Origin: a cyanobacterium endosymbiont of Rhopalodia gibberula
GTDB lineage: Bacteria > Cyanobacteriota > Cyanobacteriia > Cyanobacteriales > Microcystaceae
Length of the DNA stretch: 64,000 nucleotides
Assembly (NCBI RefSeq): GCF_003574135.1
Contig: NZ_AP018341.1
Span: 1,302,001 to 1,366,000, forward strand
Direction of reading: 5' to 3'
This document shows, piece by piece, positions 9,581-19,447 of the stretch (its first letter is position 1; each line of letters begins with the position of its first letter). The translations under genes were made by a program, and so were the position numbers. The notes under the pieces were generated by a model. That model worked only from the letters and a program-made list of their open reading frames with translations, did not search any database and was not told the origin of the DNA.

Positions 9581-10075
9581 ATGACTACTAAAATGAATAT
9601 TCGCATTGGTAATGGATATGATATCCACCGTTTGGTTCGAAGTCGTCCTCTAATTCTAGGGGGACTTGAGATTCCTCATCCTGTCGGTTTGTTGGGACAC
9701 AGTGATGCCGATGTTTTAACACATGCTATTATGGACGCTATGTTAGGGGCATTGAGTTTAGGGGATATTGGTCATTATTTTCCTCCTTCTGATCCTCAAT
9801 GGAAAAATATAAGTAGTATTGCATTACTTGAACAAGTCAACAAATTGGTGCAATCACAAGGATGGCAAATTGGTAATATTGACTCAGTTATTATTGCTGA
9901 ACGTCCAAAAATCAAACCTTATATCTTAGACATGAGAGAAAAGTTAGCTGAAATTTTAGATATTGAATATGATCAAATCGGAATTAAAGCAACAACAAAT
10001 GAAAAACTAGGACCAACTGGACGAGAAGAAGGTATCTCAGTTTATACAGTGGCTTTATTAGTAAAAGAGGAATAA
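9581..10075 (+). CDS. ispF: 2-C-methyl-D-erythritol 2,4-cyclodiphosphate synthase
   Basis: The 164-residue protein is full length for IspF, which cyclises CDP-ME 2-phosphate to MEcPP with release of CMP in the MEP isoprenoid pathway. The metal-site motif GYDIHRL (Asp and His ligands), the [20 protein letters not shown] segment, [10 protein letters not shown], and the C-terminal [22 protein letters not shown]-binding stretch are all intact. Trimer formation is known for the family. A second in-frame ATG at 9593 ([10 protein letters not shown]) gives the length usual in relatives and may be the real start. The gene stands alone between gaps. Confidence 0.96.
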   Translation: MTTKMNIRIGNGYDIHRLVRSRPLILGGLEIPHPVGLLGHSDADVLTHAIMDAMLGALSLGDIGHYFPPSDPQWKNISSIALLEQVNKLVQSQGWQIGNIDSVIIAERPKIKPYILDMREKLAEILDIEYDQIGIKATTNEKLGPTGREEGISVYTVALLVKEE

Positions 10076-10209
10076 GATTGAGACCGACTCTATCTACGTA
10101 TAATCCGTCAAGTATCTTATTTTATTTCTCGGAGAGATTAACTTATTCTAAGTGCATACAGTGTTAGTATGAGAAAGGTTTGATCCTAAAAAGATCCTAA
10201 GACATCAAT

Positions 10210-11601
10210 ATGCCAACACAACGCATTAGAGACATTTTACGGAACGGTCAACCTAATAATACAGTTACGGTTCAAGGTTGGGTACGAACCAAACGAGAAT
10301 TGAAAGAATTTGCCTTTGTGGAGGTCAATGATGGTTCCTCTATAACTAGTATTCAAGTGGTTATCGATGCTACCGTCGTTAACTATGAAAATGTCCTCAG
10401 ATTCTTAAACACCGGTGCTTCTATTGAGGTAATAGGGACTTTGGTTCTCTCCCCAGGGAAAGGACAACGCGTTGAGGTTAAAGCATCATCTGTACGAGTT
10501 TATGGGGAGTCTGATCCTGAAACCTATCCACTCCAGAAAAAACGCCACTCTTTTGAGTTTTTGCGTACAATTGGACATTTACGAGCACGAACTAATACCA
10601 TAGGCGCTGTTATGCGGGTTCGTAACGCCTGTTCAAGTGCGATTCATCGTTTTTTGCAAGAAAGAGGCTTTATGTGGGTTCATACCCCTATTATTACACC
10701 TAGTGACTGCGAAGGAGCGGGAGAGTTGTTTACTGTCACTAATTTAGATTTAAATAAAGTTCTCAAAAATACAGAAAAAAGTATAGATTACAGTCAAGAT
10801 TTCTTTGGAAAGCAGGCATATCTCACTGTTAGTGGTCAATTGGAAGCAGAAGTAATGGCCATGTCCTTTAAAAATGTGTATACTTTTGGTCCAACATTCC
10901 GTGCAGAAAACTCTAATACTTCCCGCCACTTAGCTGAATTTTGGATGGTAGAACCTGAAATGGCTTTTTGTGATCTTAATGATAATCAAGACTTAGCTGA
11001 AGCATTCCTCAAATACATCTTTAAATCTGTTTTGGAAACTTGTCCAGAAGATATAGAATTCTTTAACAAACGCATTGATAGAACGGTTTTAGAAACAGCC
11101 AATAACATCATAGATAATGATTTTGAACGAATCACCTATACTGAAGCGATTAAACTTTTAGAAAAAGCAAAACACAAGTTTGAATATCCCGTTGAATGGG
11201 GAATTAATTTACAGTCAGAACATGAACAATATCTAGCTGAGAAATTAGTTAAAAAACCGTTGATTGTAACTAATTATCCCAAGAAAATCAAAGCCTTTTA
11301 CATGCGGTTAAATGATGATGGTGAAACCGTAGCAGCTATGGATGTTTTAGTCCCAAAAATTGGCGAGATCATTGGAGGTTCACAACGGGAAGAAAGGTTA
11401 AATATGTTGCAAAAGAGAACCAGTGAATTAGGTATTTTAGAAGAAGAAATTTGGTGGTATTTAGATTTACATCGTTATGGTGCCGTGTATCATTCAGGGT
11501 TTGGTTTGGGATTTGAAAGATTGGTGCAATTTATGACAGGAATGGGTAATATTCGAGATGTTATTCCCTTTCCAAGAACTCCTTTAAGTGCCGAATTTTA
11601 G
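10210..11601 (+). CDS. asnS: Asparaginyl-tRNA synthetase
   Basis: The 463-residue class IIb synthetase charges tRNA-Asn with asparagine. The N-terminal OB-fold anticodon-binding domain (about 1-110, [20 protein letters not shown]) precedes the catalytic core. Motif 2 is in [20 protein letters not shown], followed by MVEPEMAF. Motif 3 is in [20 protein letters not shown], ending with the C-terminal [10 protein letters not shown]. Length and motifs match bacterial AsnRS, so the gene is intact. The start at ATG 10210 precedes [12 protein letters not shown]. The next gene is convergent. Confidence 0.97.
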   Translation: MPTQRIRDILRNGQPNNTVTVQGWVRTKRELKEFAFVEVNDGSSITSIQVVIDATVVNYENVLRFLNTGASIEVIGTLVLSPGKGQRVEVKASSVRVYGESDPETYPLQKKRHSFEFLRTIGHLRARTNTIGAVMRVRNACSSAIHRFLQERGFMWVHTPIITPSDCEGAGELFTVTNLDLNKVLKNTEKSIDYSQDFFGKQAYLTVSGQLEAEVMAMSFKNVYTFGPTFRAENSNTSRHLAEFWMVEPEMAFCDLNDNQDLAEAFLKYIFKSVLETCPEDIEFFNKRIDRTVLETANNIIDNDFERITYTEAIKLLEKAKHKFEYPVEWGINLQSEHEQYLAEKLVKKPLIVTNYPKKIKAFYMRLNDDGETVAAMDVLVPKIGEIIGGSQREERLNMLQKRTSELGILEEEIWWYLDLHRYGAVYHSGFGLGFERLVQFMTGMGNIRDVIPFPRTPLSAEF

Positions 11602-11636
11602 TTATCAATATATGATAAATATTCACTATTAACTAT

Positions 11637-11852
11637 TTATTTATCAAAAACTTCTTGGATTATTTTCGGAAAACTAAGAATTTGATTCCATAATTGTTGA
11701 GGAGAAATTCCTAGAGTAATTTGTAAAGTCATAACAATTACGATAATCATAAAAGCGGTTGTGACACTAGTTTTTACAACTTTCGTTGTCCAGTTGAAAA
11801 CTAACCAAGTAATAAATAATGAGGACACTAAGACAATTAAATTAATTGGCAT
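11637..11852 (-). CDS. Small conserved membrane protein
   Basis: The 71-residue protein has two hydrophobic segments, about residues 3-20 (NLIVLVSSLFITWLVFNW) and 29-50 (TTAFMIIVIVMTLQITLG), then a short amphipathic tail (ISPQQLWNQILSFP). The composition, a plain ATG and an ending 35 nt from the convergent asnS support a real gene. Similar small two-helix proteins are known among cyanobacteria by pattern. I know no function. An inverted repeat lies between it and msrB upstream. Confidence 0.7.
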   Translation of the reverse strand: MPINLIVLVSSLFITWLVFNWTTKVVKTSVTTAFMIIVIVMTLQITLGISPQQLWNQILSFPKIIQEVFDK

Positions 11853-11906
11853 TACCCTTAGATTTAAAAATATTAAAATAACTAACTATTAGTAAGGTTG
11901 GCTATG

Positions 11907-11952
11907 TTCACCGTCTTTTTAGAATAAACGTTTGCTCAAAAAAGACGGTGAA
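11907..11952. terminator. 14-bp inverted repeat after msrB (possible terminator)
   Basis: Arms 11907-11920 and 11939-11952 are exact reverse complements (ttcaccgtcttttt and its complement), with an 18-nt loop. The repeat begins 3 nt after the end of msrB on the minus strand. No clear U tract follows the second arm, so termination is plausible but not certain. Confidence 0.55.
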
Positions 11953-11954
11953 AT

Positions 11955-12371
11955 CTAAATATCTTCTTTAGGAACAAACTTCAACGATACCCCATTGATA
12001 CAGTAACGTTGTTCGGTTGGGGCTGGACCATCACCAAAAACATGGCCTAAATGACCGCCACAGCGACTACAATGGACTTCCGTACGGGTTATAAATAAAG
12101 ACTGATCAACCGAAGTGGCGATTGCCCCTTTAATAGAATCATAAAAACTAGGCCAACCTGTACCACTATTGTATTTGGTATCTGAAGTAAATAAAGGATG
12201 TCCACAACCACCACAGACATAAATTCCTGCCCCATATTGTTTATTGAGAGGGCTAGTTCCGGCAATTTCAGTTCCATGTTTACGTAAAACATTGAATTGT
12301 TCTGGACTTAAGATTTCCTGCCATTCTTGGTCAGATTTGACGATTTCAAAATTCTCTTTTGAAGTTTTCAT
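11955..12371 (-). CDS. msrB: Peptide-methionine (R)-S-oxide reductase MsrB
   Basis: The 138-residue protein is a full-length MsrB, which reduces the R form of methionine sulfoxide in proteins using thioredoxin. Two CxxC pairs (CGGC at about residues 53-56 and CSRC) form the structural zinc site. Family motifs are AGTSPLNKQYGAGIYVCGGC, SGTGWPSFYD, HLGHVFGDGPAPTEQRYCIN, with the catalytic Cys in RYCINGVSLKF. The start is ATG at 12371. The GST-like gene is upstream on the same strand, 29 nt away; the pair may be a small redox-stress operon. Confidence 0.96.
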   Translation of the reverse strand: MKTSKENFEIVKSDQEWQEILSPEQFNVLRKHGTEIAGTSPLNKQYGAGIYVCGGCGHPLFTSDTKYNSGTGWPSFYDSIKGAIATSVDQSLFITRTEVHCSRCGGHLGHVFGDGPAPTEQRYCINGVSLKFVPKEDI

Positions 12372-12400
12372 CAGTTTATAAGTTTAGTAATTTAGTGCAA

Positions 12401-13192
12401 TTAATCAATCTTGATTTGTGTTGGGTTATTTTTACCTAAATTTGTTTTCCTTTGAGATTTACGATAATCCGTGTAGAAGCGATCTCTCCACAGGAAAAAA
12501 GCGTCATAATTGGTATTATCCGTTAACTCAGGAATTTCCTTCCCTTTTAATTGATTAGGAATATTGAGGTAATCTCCAGTAGGAAACTTCAAAATCATAC
12601 TTAATCCAGCCACGGTGAGATCGGCGAGGGTGGGTTCTTCCGTAACTAAATAAGAACGATGCTGCAAAATTAAGCTTAAAGCTTCTAAATCCTGTTTAAG
12701 GGAAATCTGAGCAGATTTGACTGCCTCTGCACCTAACCCAATTCCTGTTCCTAAAACTGTGAGTAAATCCCCAGGAACTACCTCGATAAAAGTTTTGAGG
12801 AAGTCGGGAACCTCTTGAGGCAAAATAGAGGTACGAAAATTAGGATTTTTATTCAACGCTCCAATTAATGCAGTACGTCCTTTAATGCCAATGGATTCAT
12901 CAGCCCATTCTTCAATCAACAAGCACTGTCCCCTCGCCACTGGATCAGTGGGAATGATGGGTTTTTCAGGATATTTACGGTCCAAATAAAAGGCAATCTC
13001 AGTTGAATCAGCAATAATAGTTTCTCCATCCTTTAAGACAGGGACTTGTCGCTGTCCGGACAGTTTAAACAGTTTAAGCTGTCCAACTCCTGGAGTTACT
13101 TCGATTTTACGGTAATCCAATCCTTTGTAGTCAAGAATCAGCCGTACCTTTTCGCAAAATTGAGACAACTCAAATTGGTATAACTCTAGCAT
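12401..13192 (-). CDS. Glutathione S-transferase family protein
   Basis: I choose ATG 13192 (MLELYQFELSQFCEKVRLIL), giving 263 residues, because the thioredoxin-like beta strand of GSTs begins at LELYQF; a longer frame from 13210 adds six residues. The N-terminal domain has the SQFCEKVR active-site helix with a Cys, the cis-Pro motif RQVPVLKDG and the DSTEIAFYLDRKYP segment. The C-terminal all-helical domain includes LVTEEPTLADLTVAGL, the GST C-terminal motif. The substrate is unknown; it could act in oxidative-stress defence with the adjacent msrB. The C-terminal tail is basic. Confidence 0.87.
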   Translation of the reverse strand: MLELYQFELSQFCEKVRLILDYKGLDYRKIEVTPGVGQLKLFKLSGQRQVPVLKDGETIIADSTEIAFYLDRKYPEKPIIPTDPVARGQCLLIEEWADESIGIKGRTALIGALNKNPNFRTSILPQEVPDFLKTFIEVVPGDLLTVLGTGIGLGAEAVKSAQISLKQDLEALSLILQHRSYLVTEEPTLADLTVAGLSMILKFPTGDYLNIPNQLKGKEIPELTDNTNYDAFFLWRDRFYTDYRKSQRKTNLGKNNPTQIKID

Positions 13193-14335
13193 GGAAGCTC
13201 TTTCATCCAAAGTTACAACGTCAATATTTAATGTAACGTTCTTTTACTAAATTTGCGATTAGAAGAGTCTTTTTGCCTTGAAATATAACCAGTATGTTAT
13301 TTCAGACTACGTAAAAACTTATGTAAGATACCATCTTGGTTCTCGCTTATGATTAGATTATTCAGTAATTTTTTTTTAAAAGTCAAACTTTAATAAAATT
13401 TCTAGAAAACCAAAATTTGATTTTTCAATAGTTTCTGGGCATAATTTATTATTATGATCTACCGGTATAATTTTTCGTTTACGGACTAGATTTTCTGCTC
13501 TAGGCTAAAACTTACTATAGTACTTCATATAATAATTTTGAACTAATAATAATTCTACAAGTTGATTAAATTAAAATAGTTTTCCAATTTTAGAAAGCTA
13601 ACTACTATAGTTGGTAACTATTTCTTTATACTTAAATAATTTTTCTATTTTCCAAGGTAGATAAATATAATAGCGATTGGTATTTAGTTTTTCAAGGTTT
13701 ATCTCTAAAGGCAAATAGTTCTTTGAATGCTCCAATGACATACTTGTCAATAAAGTTTTCTTGTACCTGTTTCCTTAATTTATTTCTTTTTTGACTCCAT
13801 TGACTATCAAGATGAGTTCAACCCAATAAAAAATATTTGGACACTAAAACATCTCTTGGAGCTCTTATTTTGTAAATAATAGTTATGTTTTTAATCTTTT
13901 CAACAAAAGACTGTTTTAAGTAAAAATTACGCTCTGGACATAAACAAAAATTAATGTTAACGTCTTACTTTAACTGTTAGTGGTCAGGGAGGTTATTTTG
14001 ATGTGAAAAATACTTAATTTCTTTCTATAAAAATCTTTAAAAATTTTATGTAAAAACATAATATCACTTTTATGTAATGAATGAACAATAATAAATTAAC
14101 TTTCTATAAAAAGTTAATTTATTATATGATTTATGAGTCCCAATTTTAATTAAAAGATTTTCCTTAATTTGTTATTTTTAGTCTATTTTAGAGGTACTTC
14201 TTTCTAGGACTTATTGCCAATAATAATTTTTTTTAATAAACTTGACTAAATTGACTATATAAATTAGCCTTTCAAAAAAAGTTATTTATCCATTACTTTG
14301 TTAAAAATATTCCAATCTTGGTTAAATCACTAAAA
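13193..14335. other. 1.1-kb AT-rich gap with unidentified minus-strand relic
   Basis: No intact gene. On the minus strand from about 13850 down to 13390 one frame contains long coding-like runs broken by a few stops: SLEHSKNYLPLEINLEKLN, RYYIYLPWKIEKLFKYKEI and RAENLVRKRKIIPVDHNNK followed by LCPETI. The last piece has a faint flavour of cyanobacterial transposases (xPVDxxxxCP), but this is not enough to call one. A hairpin at 14088-14125 is listed separately. Confidence 0.35.
14088..14125. terminator. 16-bp AT-rich hairpin downstream of glyS
   Basis: Arms 14088-14103 and 14110-14125 are exact reverse complements with a 6-nt loop. The hairpin sits about 210 nt beyond the glyS stop on the minus strand. 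The stem is nearly all A/T with no strong U tract, so it may be a terminator or a by-product of decay. Confidence 0.5.
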
Positions 14336-16471
14336 TTATCCCTTAATAATAGATCCAAAATCTGATAAGATTCGTCCGTGATTCCTAAAAATACTTAATA
14401 AGTTCAAGCGATTTTGTCTGATTTTAGAATCTTTATCCATTACCAAAACACTATCGTCTCCATCAAAAAAGTTACTGACTATCGGAGTAATTTTAATTAA
14501 ACCTTCTACCAACAACTGATAGTTCTGTTGAGATTTTGCATACAAAGTTTTAGGGAGTAAATTTACTAATTCTTGATAGAATAGCCTCTCTGAATTCTTT
14601 TGAAAAAGTTCAGGAATAACGACTTTTCTAGGATCAAGTTCAAGAAATTCTAAGTTTCCTTGAGAAGCAAGACGAGTCGAACGATTAACTGTTTCATAGA
14701 TAGCATTTAATTTACCATTATTGCGAATTTTCTGTAAGAATCTAGCGCGATCACGAACATCTAATAAATTCTGTAAAGCGCGTTCTTGAAATTCAAGGTC
14801 GTCTTCTCCTAGTACTGCATTGACTAAATCATAATCAATCTTTAACTCATCTTGTAGAAGAGTTTGAAGACGTTGAATAAAAAAGTATTTTAATTTTGTT
14901 AAAGGAGATTTTTTATCACTATGAATTGCTACAAAATCTTGACTTCCTTGATCTAATAATTTCGTCAAATTAATCTCTAATTGCGCTTTCCAAATAATAT
15001 TAATTACTCCATTTGCTGCCCGTCTTAAGGCAAAAGGATCAGATGATCCAGTAGGTATAAGACCTAATCCAAAAATGCCCACCAAAGTGTCCAGACGATC
15101 AGCAAGTCCTACCACTTGACCTGTCAAGGACTGTGGCATGATATCATCAGCCCCACGGGGCAAGTAATGATCAAAAATTCCTTGAGCCACTGTTTCTGAC
15201 TTTCCGCTAACCAGAGCATATTTTTGCCCCATAATTCCTTGTAATTCAGGAAATTCATAGACCATCTGGGTGACAAGATCTGCTTTACACAGTATGGCTG
15301 TACTTTCAATCTCCTCGTATTTTTGTTGCGTTAACTCCAATTGTTGGGCAATTTGTTGGGATAATATCACAATGCGATCAACTTTATCCTTCATAGTCCC
15401 TAATTCTTCTTGAAAGATAACGGTTTTGAGTTGAGAAAGGAAACTATCGAAGGGTTTACTACAGTCTGCGTGGTAGAAAAATTGAGCATCTGCTAGACGG
15501 GCCCGAATCACCCGTTCATTTCCCGTGGCGATTATCTCGGATTTTGTGCGATCACCATTAGAAATGGTAATAAAGTTAGATAACAGTGACCCTTGAGAAT
15601 TTTTGACTGCAAAATAACGTTGATGAGTCATCATCACGGTAGTGATAACTTCGGTGGGAAGTTCAAGAAATTCTTCATCAAATTTCCCAGTGATCGCCGT
15701 GGGATATTCCACTAGATTAGTCACTTCCGTTAACAAATCAGGGGGAATATCTGAGGTTCCTTTCAGGTTTTTGGCCATCTTGTTCACCTCTTTTTCGATG
15801 GTTTTACGACGGTAGTCCCGATCCACTTCAACAAATACAGTTTGTAAGGTTTCCCTATATTGATATGCGTGGGGGATGATAACAGGGGCGGGATGAAGAA
15901 TACGATGTCCATAGGAAATACGATCACTAATTAAGGTGTTTTCTGCATTAACTAATTGCAAAGGAAGGACTTGATCATCACACAGGATCACTAACCAGCG
16001 AATAGGACGGGGAAAGCGTAAGTCTCCATTCCCCCACCGCATAAACCTTCTTCCTTCTAATTTTGTAATCCAGGTGGGGATTAATTCTTGCAAAATTTCC
16101 GATGTAGGTTGTCCTTTAATTTTTTTCTCAATAAACACAAAATCTCCCTTTTCTGTAGGGCGAATTTCTAGATCGGCGATGTCTACTTTCTGTTTACGAG
16201 AAAATCCTTCTGCTGATTTAGTAGGTTTTCCATCTTTAAATGCTGCTTGTACTGATGGACCTTTGATGATTTTAGTGCGATCATCTTGTTGATCAGGGAG
16301 TCCTGCAATTAAGACGGCTAAGCGACGGGGTGTCCCATAAAAAGTGATAGACTCCGGAGTAAGAAATTCTTCTTCTAGGCTAGAGGGGATGCGTTGTTCC
16401 CATTGGGCGATTGCACTATCAACAAAATCTACTGGCAATTCTTCTGTTCCAACTTCTAATAAAAAGAACAT
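14336..16471 (-). CDS. glyS: Glycyl-tRNA synthetase beta subunit
   Basis: The 711-residue beta subunit of the bacterial alpha2beta2 glycyl-tRNA synthetase binds tRNA-Gly; the alpha subunit (glyQ, not in this window) carries the active site. I choose ATG 16471 ([13 protein letters not shown]), the canonical N-terminus of GlyS; a longer frame from 16618 adds 49 residues of non-conserved sequence. Family motifs include [79 protein letters not shown] and [14 protein letters not shown]. The C-terminal part has the DALR-type anticodon-binding helices. The length matches relatives and nothing is missing. Confidence 0.96.
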   Translation of the reverse strand: MFFLLEVGTEELPVDFVDSAIAQWEQRIPSSLEEEFLTPESITFYGTPRRLAVLIAGLPDQQDDRTKIIKGPSVQAAFKDGKPTKSAEGFSRKQKVDIADLEIRPTEKGDFVFIEKKIKGQPTSEILQELIPTWITKLEGRRFMRWGNGDLRFPRPIRWLVILCDDQVLPLQLVNAENTLISDRISYGHRILHPAPVIIPHAYQYRETLQTVFVEVDRDYRRKTIEKEVNKMAKNLKGTSDIPPDLLTEVTNLVEYPTAITGKFDEEFLELPTEVITTVMMTHQRYFAVKNSQGSLLSNFITISNGDRTKSEIIATGNERVIRARLADAQFFYHADCSKPFDSFLSQLKTVIFQEELGTMKDKVDRIVILSQQIAQQLELTQQKYEEIESTAILCKADLVTQMVYEFPELQGIMGQKYALVSGKSETVAQGIFDHYLPRGADDIMPQSLTGQVVGLADRLDTLVGIFGLGLIPTGSSDPFALRRAANGVINIIWKAQLEINLTKLLDQGSQDFVAIHSDKKSPLTKLKYFFIQRLQTLLQDELKIDYDLVNAVLGEDDLEFQERALQNLLDVRDRARFLQKIRNNGKLNAIYETVNRSTRLASQGNLEFLELDPRKVVIPELFQKNSERLFYQELVNLLPKTLYAKSQQNYQLLVEGLIKITPIVSNFFDGDDSVLVMDKDSKIRQNRLNLLSIFRNHGRILSDFGSIIKG

Positions 16472-17860
16472 ATTCACTAATGATGATAAATTTAAGACTA
16501 AAGGACTATGATGCCACGTGAAGGTAAAAGGTACAAAAGCTGATTTTACAAAGATTTCAGCAATGTTACTTAAACCAACTTTGTAAATATCGATAGCATA
16601 TACTACTGTAAAAGTCATCCTATCTGATGATACCTTGTTAGTATTAGTTATCGCTTTTTATATTTATAATTAGTTTAATTTTACTTGAACCTTTAATTGG
16701 TTTCAATTTTGATAATAAGTTAGTTTAGAATCATAGTTTTTTTATTCTATACGGAGAGAGTATAGAGATGATTTTAAAAATTGGAACTGAGAATTTTAGG
16801 CATTTTTTAAATAAGTAGATGAGGTTAAATTAATTTAAAATATAAATTTTTTTGAAGAAAAATTATTATTAGATACCGGCTTATTTAAAAGGTAAGTTAA
16901 CAGAATTAGAAAACAAATAAATATTAAATTTAACTCACAATTTAAAAACTTACTACAGAATAAGAACGGGAGTAGTAGTTTTATGTTTAAAGACAAGAGG
17001 ATAGAAAGTTAAGAAAATTTTGGATTGGATAAAAATCTATAGCATTGTACAAAAAAATTAGGATTTGGGACAAGTTTCTAGTTACAAAATAAGTAGTTGA
17101 ATGGTGGAGTGAGCACAATCAGTAGTTTTAAAGGTAAAGAGAAAGAGTTAGTTGTATTAGTCATTTTAGAAAAATAGTCTAAAAAACTAGATATGAACGA
17201 TGGTACCCCTCACCTAACTCTCTAGATTTGAACAAAGTTAAGAATTTGTAGTCTTTTGTGGAAACTTGACTCAAAAAAATGTTATCTAAACTTTAAATAG
17301 TTAGAAAATCTATTTAAAATGGACTAATTATTAGATTGAAGGCAAATGTACAAACAGTAAATTTATTTGAAATATGTGTTTTAAACAGTTAAATTTTAAA
17401 AAAATAGATTGATATTAAATATTTTTTGTTAATAATTAAGATTATTAATTTTTTATTAAAATTTTATGGTTGGGAATAGTAAGTTTTATTAGATTTTAAA
17501 TTTAATTAATAAAATTGAGTTGAGTATTTGGTGTCGTACTTATCAATTAAGTTGATATATTGAGTGCAGCGTGCTTTTCTAATAGTAGAATACTTGCTAC
17601 AATATTTTTCATATAAAAATTTATTAGAACTAACATTATTAAGATCTTGTCCTACTTCAGCGGCTATATCCAGCAGTTATAGAAATTGCTCAATGTCTTT
17701 TTAGTTAAATTGAGAATAGTAAAAACATTCTCAATTTAGCTAATTCTCAAAATTTAAGTTACCTTCTAAGAAGATTAGGCTATAAAATTTTTCTATATTT
17801 CTCTGGCTAAAGTGTGTAATGATGAGGGGAGGGTTTTCCTTTAAAAGTTAAGAAATACTA
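16472..17860. other. 1.4-kb AT-rich desert upstream of glyS
   Basis: I see no gene that can be supported on either strand. The sequence is extremely AT-rich with frequent stops in all frames. It should include the glyS promoter (near 16480-16700) and the promoter for the HAD gene at 17861. A hairpin at 17707-17737 is listed separately. Confidence 0.5.
17707..17737. repeat. 11-bp inverted repeat in intergenic DNA
   Basis: Arms 17707-17717 (aaattgagaat) and 17727-17737 are exact reverse complements around a 9-nt A-rich loop. It lies 120 nt before the HAD gene with no gene ending nearby. It could be the terminator of a lost gene. Confidence 0.45.
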
Positions 17861-18652
17861 ATGGTTATCTCTACTGAGCCCCGAATCCTAGCTCTAGATT
17901 TCGATGGCGTTATTTGTAATGGTTTGTTGGAATATTTTCAAACGACTAAATCTACATATACTCAAGTTTGGACTGAGCATTCTTCAGATTTTCTTGATAA
18001 TTTTGGTGATAGTTTTTATCGATTGCGCTCTGTGATTGAAACGGGATGGGAAATGCCTATTTTATTAAGAGCTTTGGTTCTGGGTTTTGATCAGAGTCAG
18101 ATACAAGATGATTGGGCTAACCTTTGTCAAAAAATTCTCGAATCGGATAACTTAAACAAACAAACTCTTATAACTCAACTCGACGAGGTCAGAGATAATT
18201 GGATTCATTCTGATTTAGAAGGCTGGTTAAAAATGCATCGATTTTATCCTGGAGTGATCGAGAAAATTGGTAAAGTTATTAGATCTTCTACTCTCTTATA
18301 TATTGTTACTACCAAAGAAGGACGGTTTGTTCAACAATTATTAGAAAAACAGGGAGTAGAATTGCCAAGAAAAAATATTTTAGGCAAAGAAGTAAAACAA
18401 CCTAAAGATAAAATATTGAGACAATTAATTCAAGAAAATCCTCAATTTTATGATCAATTGTGGTTTGTTGAAGACTTATTAAAAACCTTGTATAAAGTTC
18501 GACAACAATCAGATTTAAAAGAGGTCAAGCTATTTTTAGCTAACTGGGGATTTAATACGTCTAAAAATCATGATTTAGCTGAAAGTAATCCAGATATTAA
18601 TTTACTTTCCTTAGAACAGTTCAACGATGATTATTTATCTTGGCTTGGTTAG
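17861..18652 (+). CDS. HAD-superfamily hydrolase
   Basis: The 263-residue protein has the HAD motif I DFDGVICNG (residues 13-21, nucleophile Asp and general acid Asp), a helical cap (about 25-130), motif II as the Thr in LYIVTTKEGRF, a motif III Lys in the region KQPKDKILRQL, and a motif IV acidic pair in LWFVEDLLKTL. It is a cytoplasmic phosphatase-like enzyme; the substrate cannot be told from sequence. Homologues of this length are common in cyanobacteria. The start is ATG at 17861. The RibD-like gene follows 48 nt downstream. Confidence 0.85.
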   Translation: MVISTEPRILALDFDGVICNGLLEYFQTTKSTYTQVWTEHSSDFLDNFGDSFYRLRSVIETGWEMPILLRALVLGFDQSQIQDDWANLCQKILESDNLNKQTLITQLDEVRDNWIHSDLEGWLKMHRFYPGVIEKIGKVIRSSTLLYIVTTKEGRFVQQLLEKQGVELPRKNILGKEVKQPKDKILRQLIQENPQFYDQLWFVEDLLKTLYKVRQQSDLKEVKLFLANWGFNTSKNHDLAESNPDINLLSLEQFNDDYLSWLG

Positions 18653-18700
18653 TTGTAATCATTTAACTCTATAATTGTGTTTTATGTTTTTTTGCGAAAA

Positions 18701-19387
18701 ATGTCACAAAAACGACCCCAGACAACGGTTATTTTAGCCATGACAGCCGATGGTAAAATTGCGGATTTTCAACGCAATCCTTCACGATTTGGTTCTCAGG
18801 CGGATAAAGCCCATTTAGAAGAGCAACTTTCTTTAATGGATGGAGTTCTCTTCGGTGCAGAAACTTTAAGAGCTTATGGAACAACTTTATCAATTACAAA
18901 CTCTCTCTTGTTAGAGAATCGAAGACAAAAATATAAACCGCTACAACCTGTACAGCTGGTGGTCTCTGGCTCGGGAAAAATAGATCCTAATATACGCTTT
19001 TTTTCTCAATCAATTCCTCGTTGGTTAATAACAACAATAGAAGGGGCTAATACCTGGAGTAAAAAATGTCATCAGGGGTTTGAAAAGTTAGTTATTTCTA
19101 ATGTAGACCAAGGGAGAAAGATAGATTTGCAGGATATATTTGAACGGTTATATCAATTAGAACTAAGTAAATTAGCTATTTTAGGAGGAGGAAACCTAAT
19201 TGCTTCTCTTTTAGAAGCTAATTTGATTGATAACTTATGGCTAACTATTTGTCCTCTTCTGTTTGGTGGGGTGACATCTCCTACCCCAGTTGAAGGAGTG
19301 GGTTTTCTGTCTCATCAAGCTAAACCCTTACAATTATTGACAGTTAAGCAAATTGAACAAGAAATTTTTCTTCATTATCGGCTGTAG
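18701..19387 (+). CDS. RibD C-terminal-domain family reductase
   Basis: From ATG 18701 (MSQKRPQTTVILAMTADGKI) the protein has 228 residues; a GTG at 18677 would add eight. It consists of only the dihydrofolate-reductase-like RibD_C domain: TVILAMTADGKIAD, DGVLFGAETLRAYGTTL, an NADPH-binding AILGGGNLIASLLEANLIDN, and LWLTICPLLFGG. In bacteria RibD this domain reduces the ribosylamino pyrimidine intermediate of riboflavin synthesis. Stand-alone copies may do this step or act on other pterin-like substrates. No deaminase domain is present. The HAD gene upstream may be co-transcribed; a HAD phosphatase also acts in riboflavin synthesis, but that link is only suggestive. Confidence 0.85.
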   Translation: MSQKRPQTTVILAMTADGKIADFQRNPSRFGSQADKAHLEEQLSLMDGVLFGAETLRAYGTTLSITNSLLLENRRQKYKPLQPVQLVVSGSGKIDPNIRFFSQSIPRWLITTIEGANTWSKKCHQGFEKLVISNVDQGRKIDLQDIFERLYQLELSKLAILGGGNLIASLLEANLIDNLWLTICPLLFGGVTSPTPVEGVGFLSHQAKPLQLLTVKQIEQEIFLHYRL

Positions 19388-19437
19388 CCTTAGAAAATAT
19401 TTATTACTCTATAAGAGATAACTCTTCTCCTATTAAC

Positions 19438-19445
19438 GCGATCGC
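19438..19445. repeat. HIP1 octamer GCGATCGC
   Basis: A full HIP1 palindrome, the highly iterated octamer of many cyanobacterial genomes, lies just before the start codon at 19448. I found only one other full copy in the window (42363-42370). Confidence 0.9.
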
Positions 19446-19447
19446 TC

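Noticed and set aside
13390-13850. Transposase relic (IPVDHNNKLCP)
   Set aside because: The motif is suggestive only; no inverted repeat ends or other transposase motifs were found.
14336-16618. GlyS start at 16618
   Set aside because: The first 49 residues are not GlyS-like; the canonical [13 protein letters not shown] begins at 16471.
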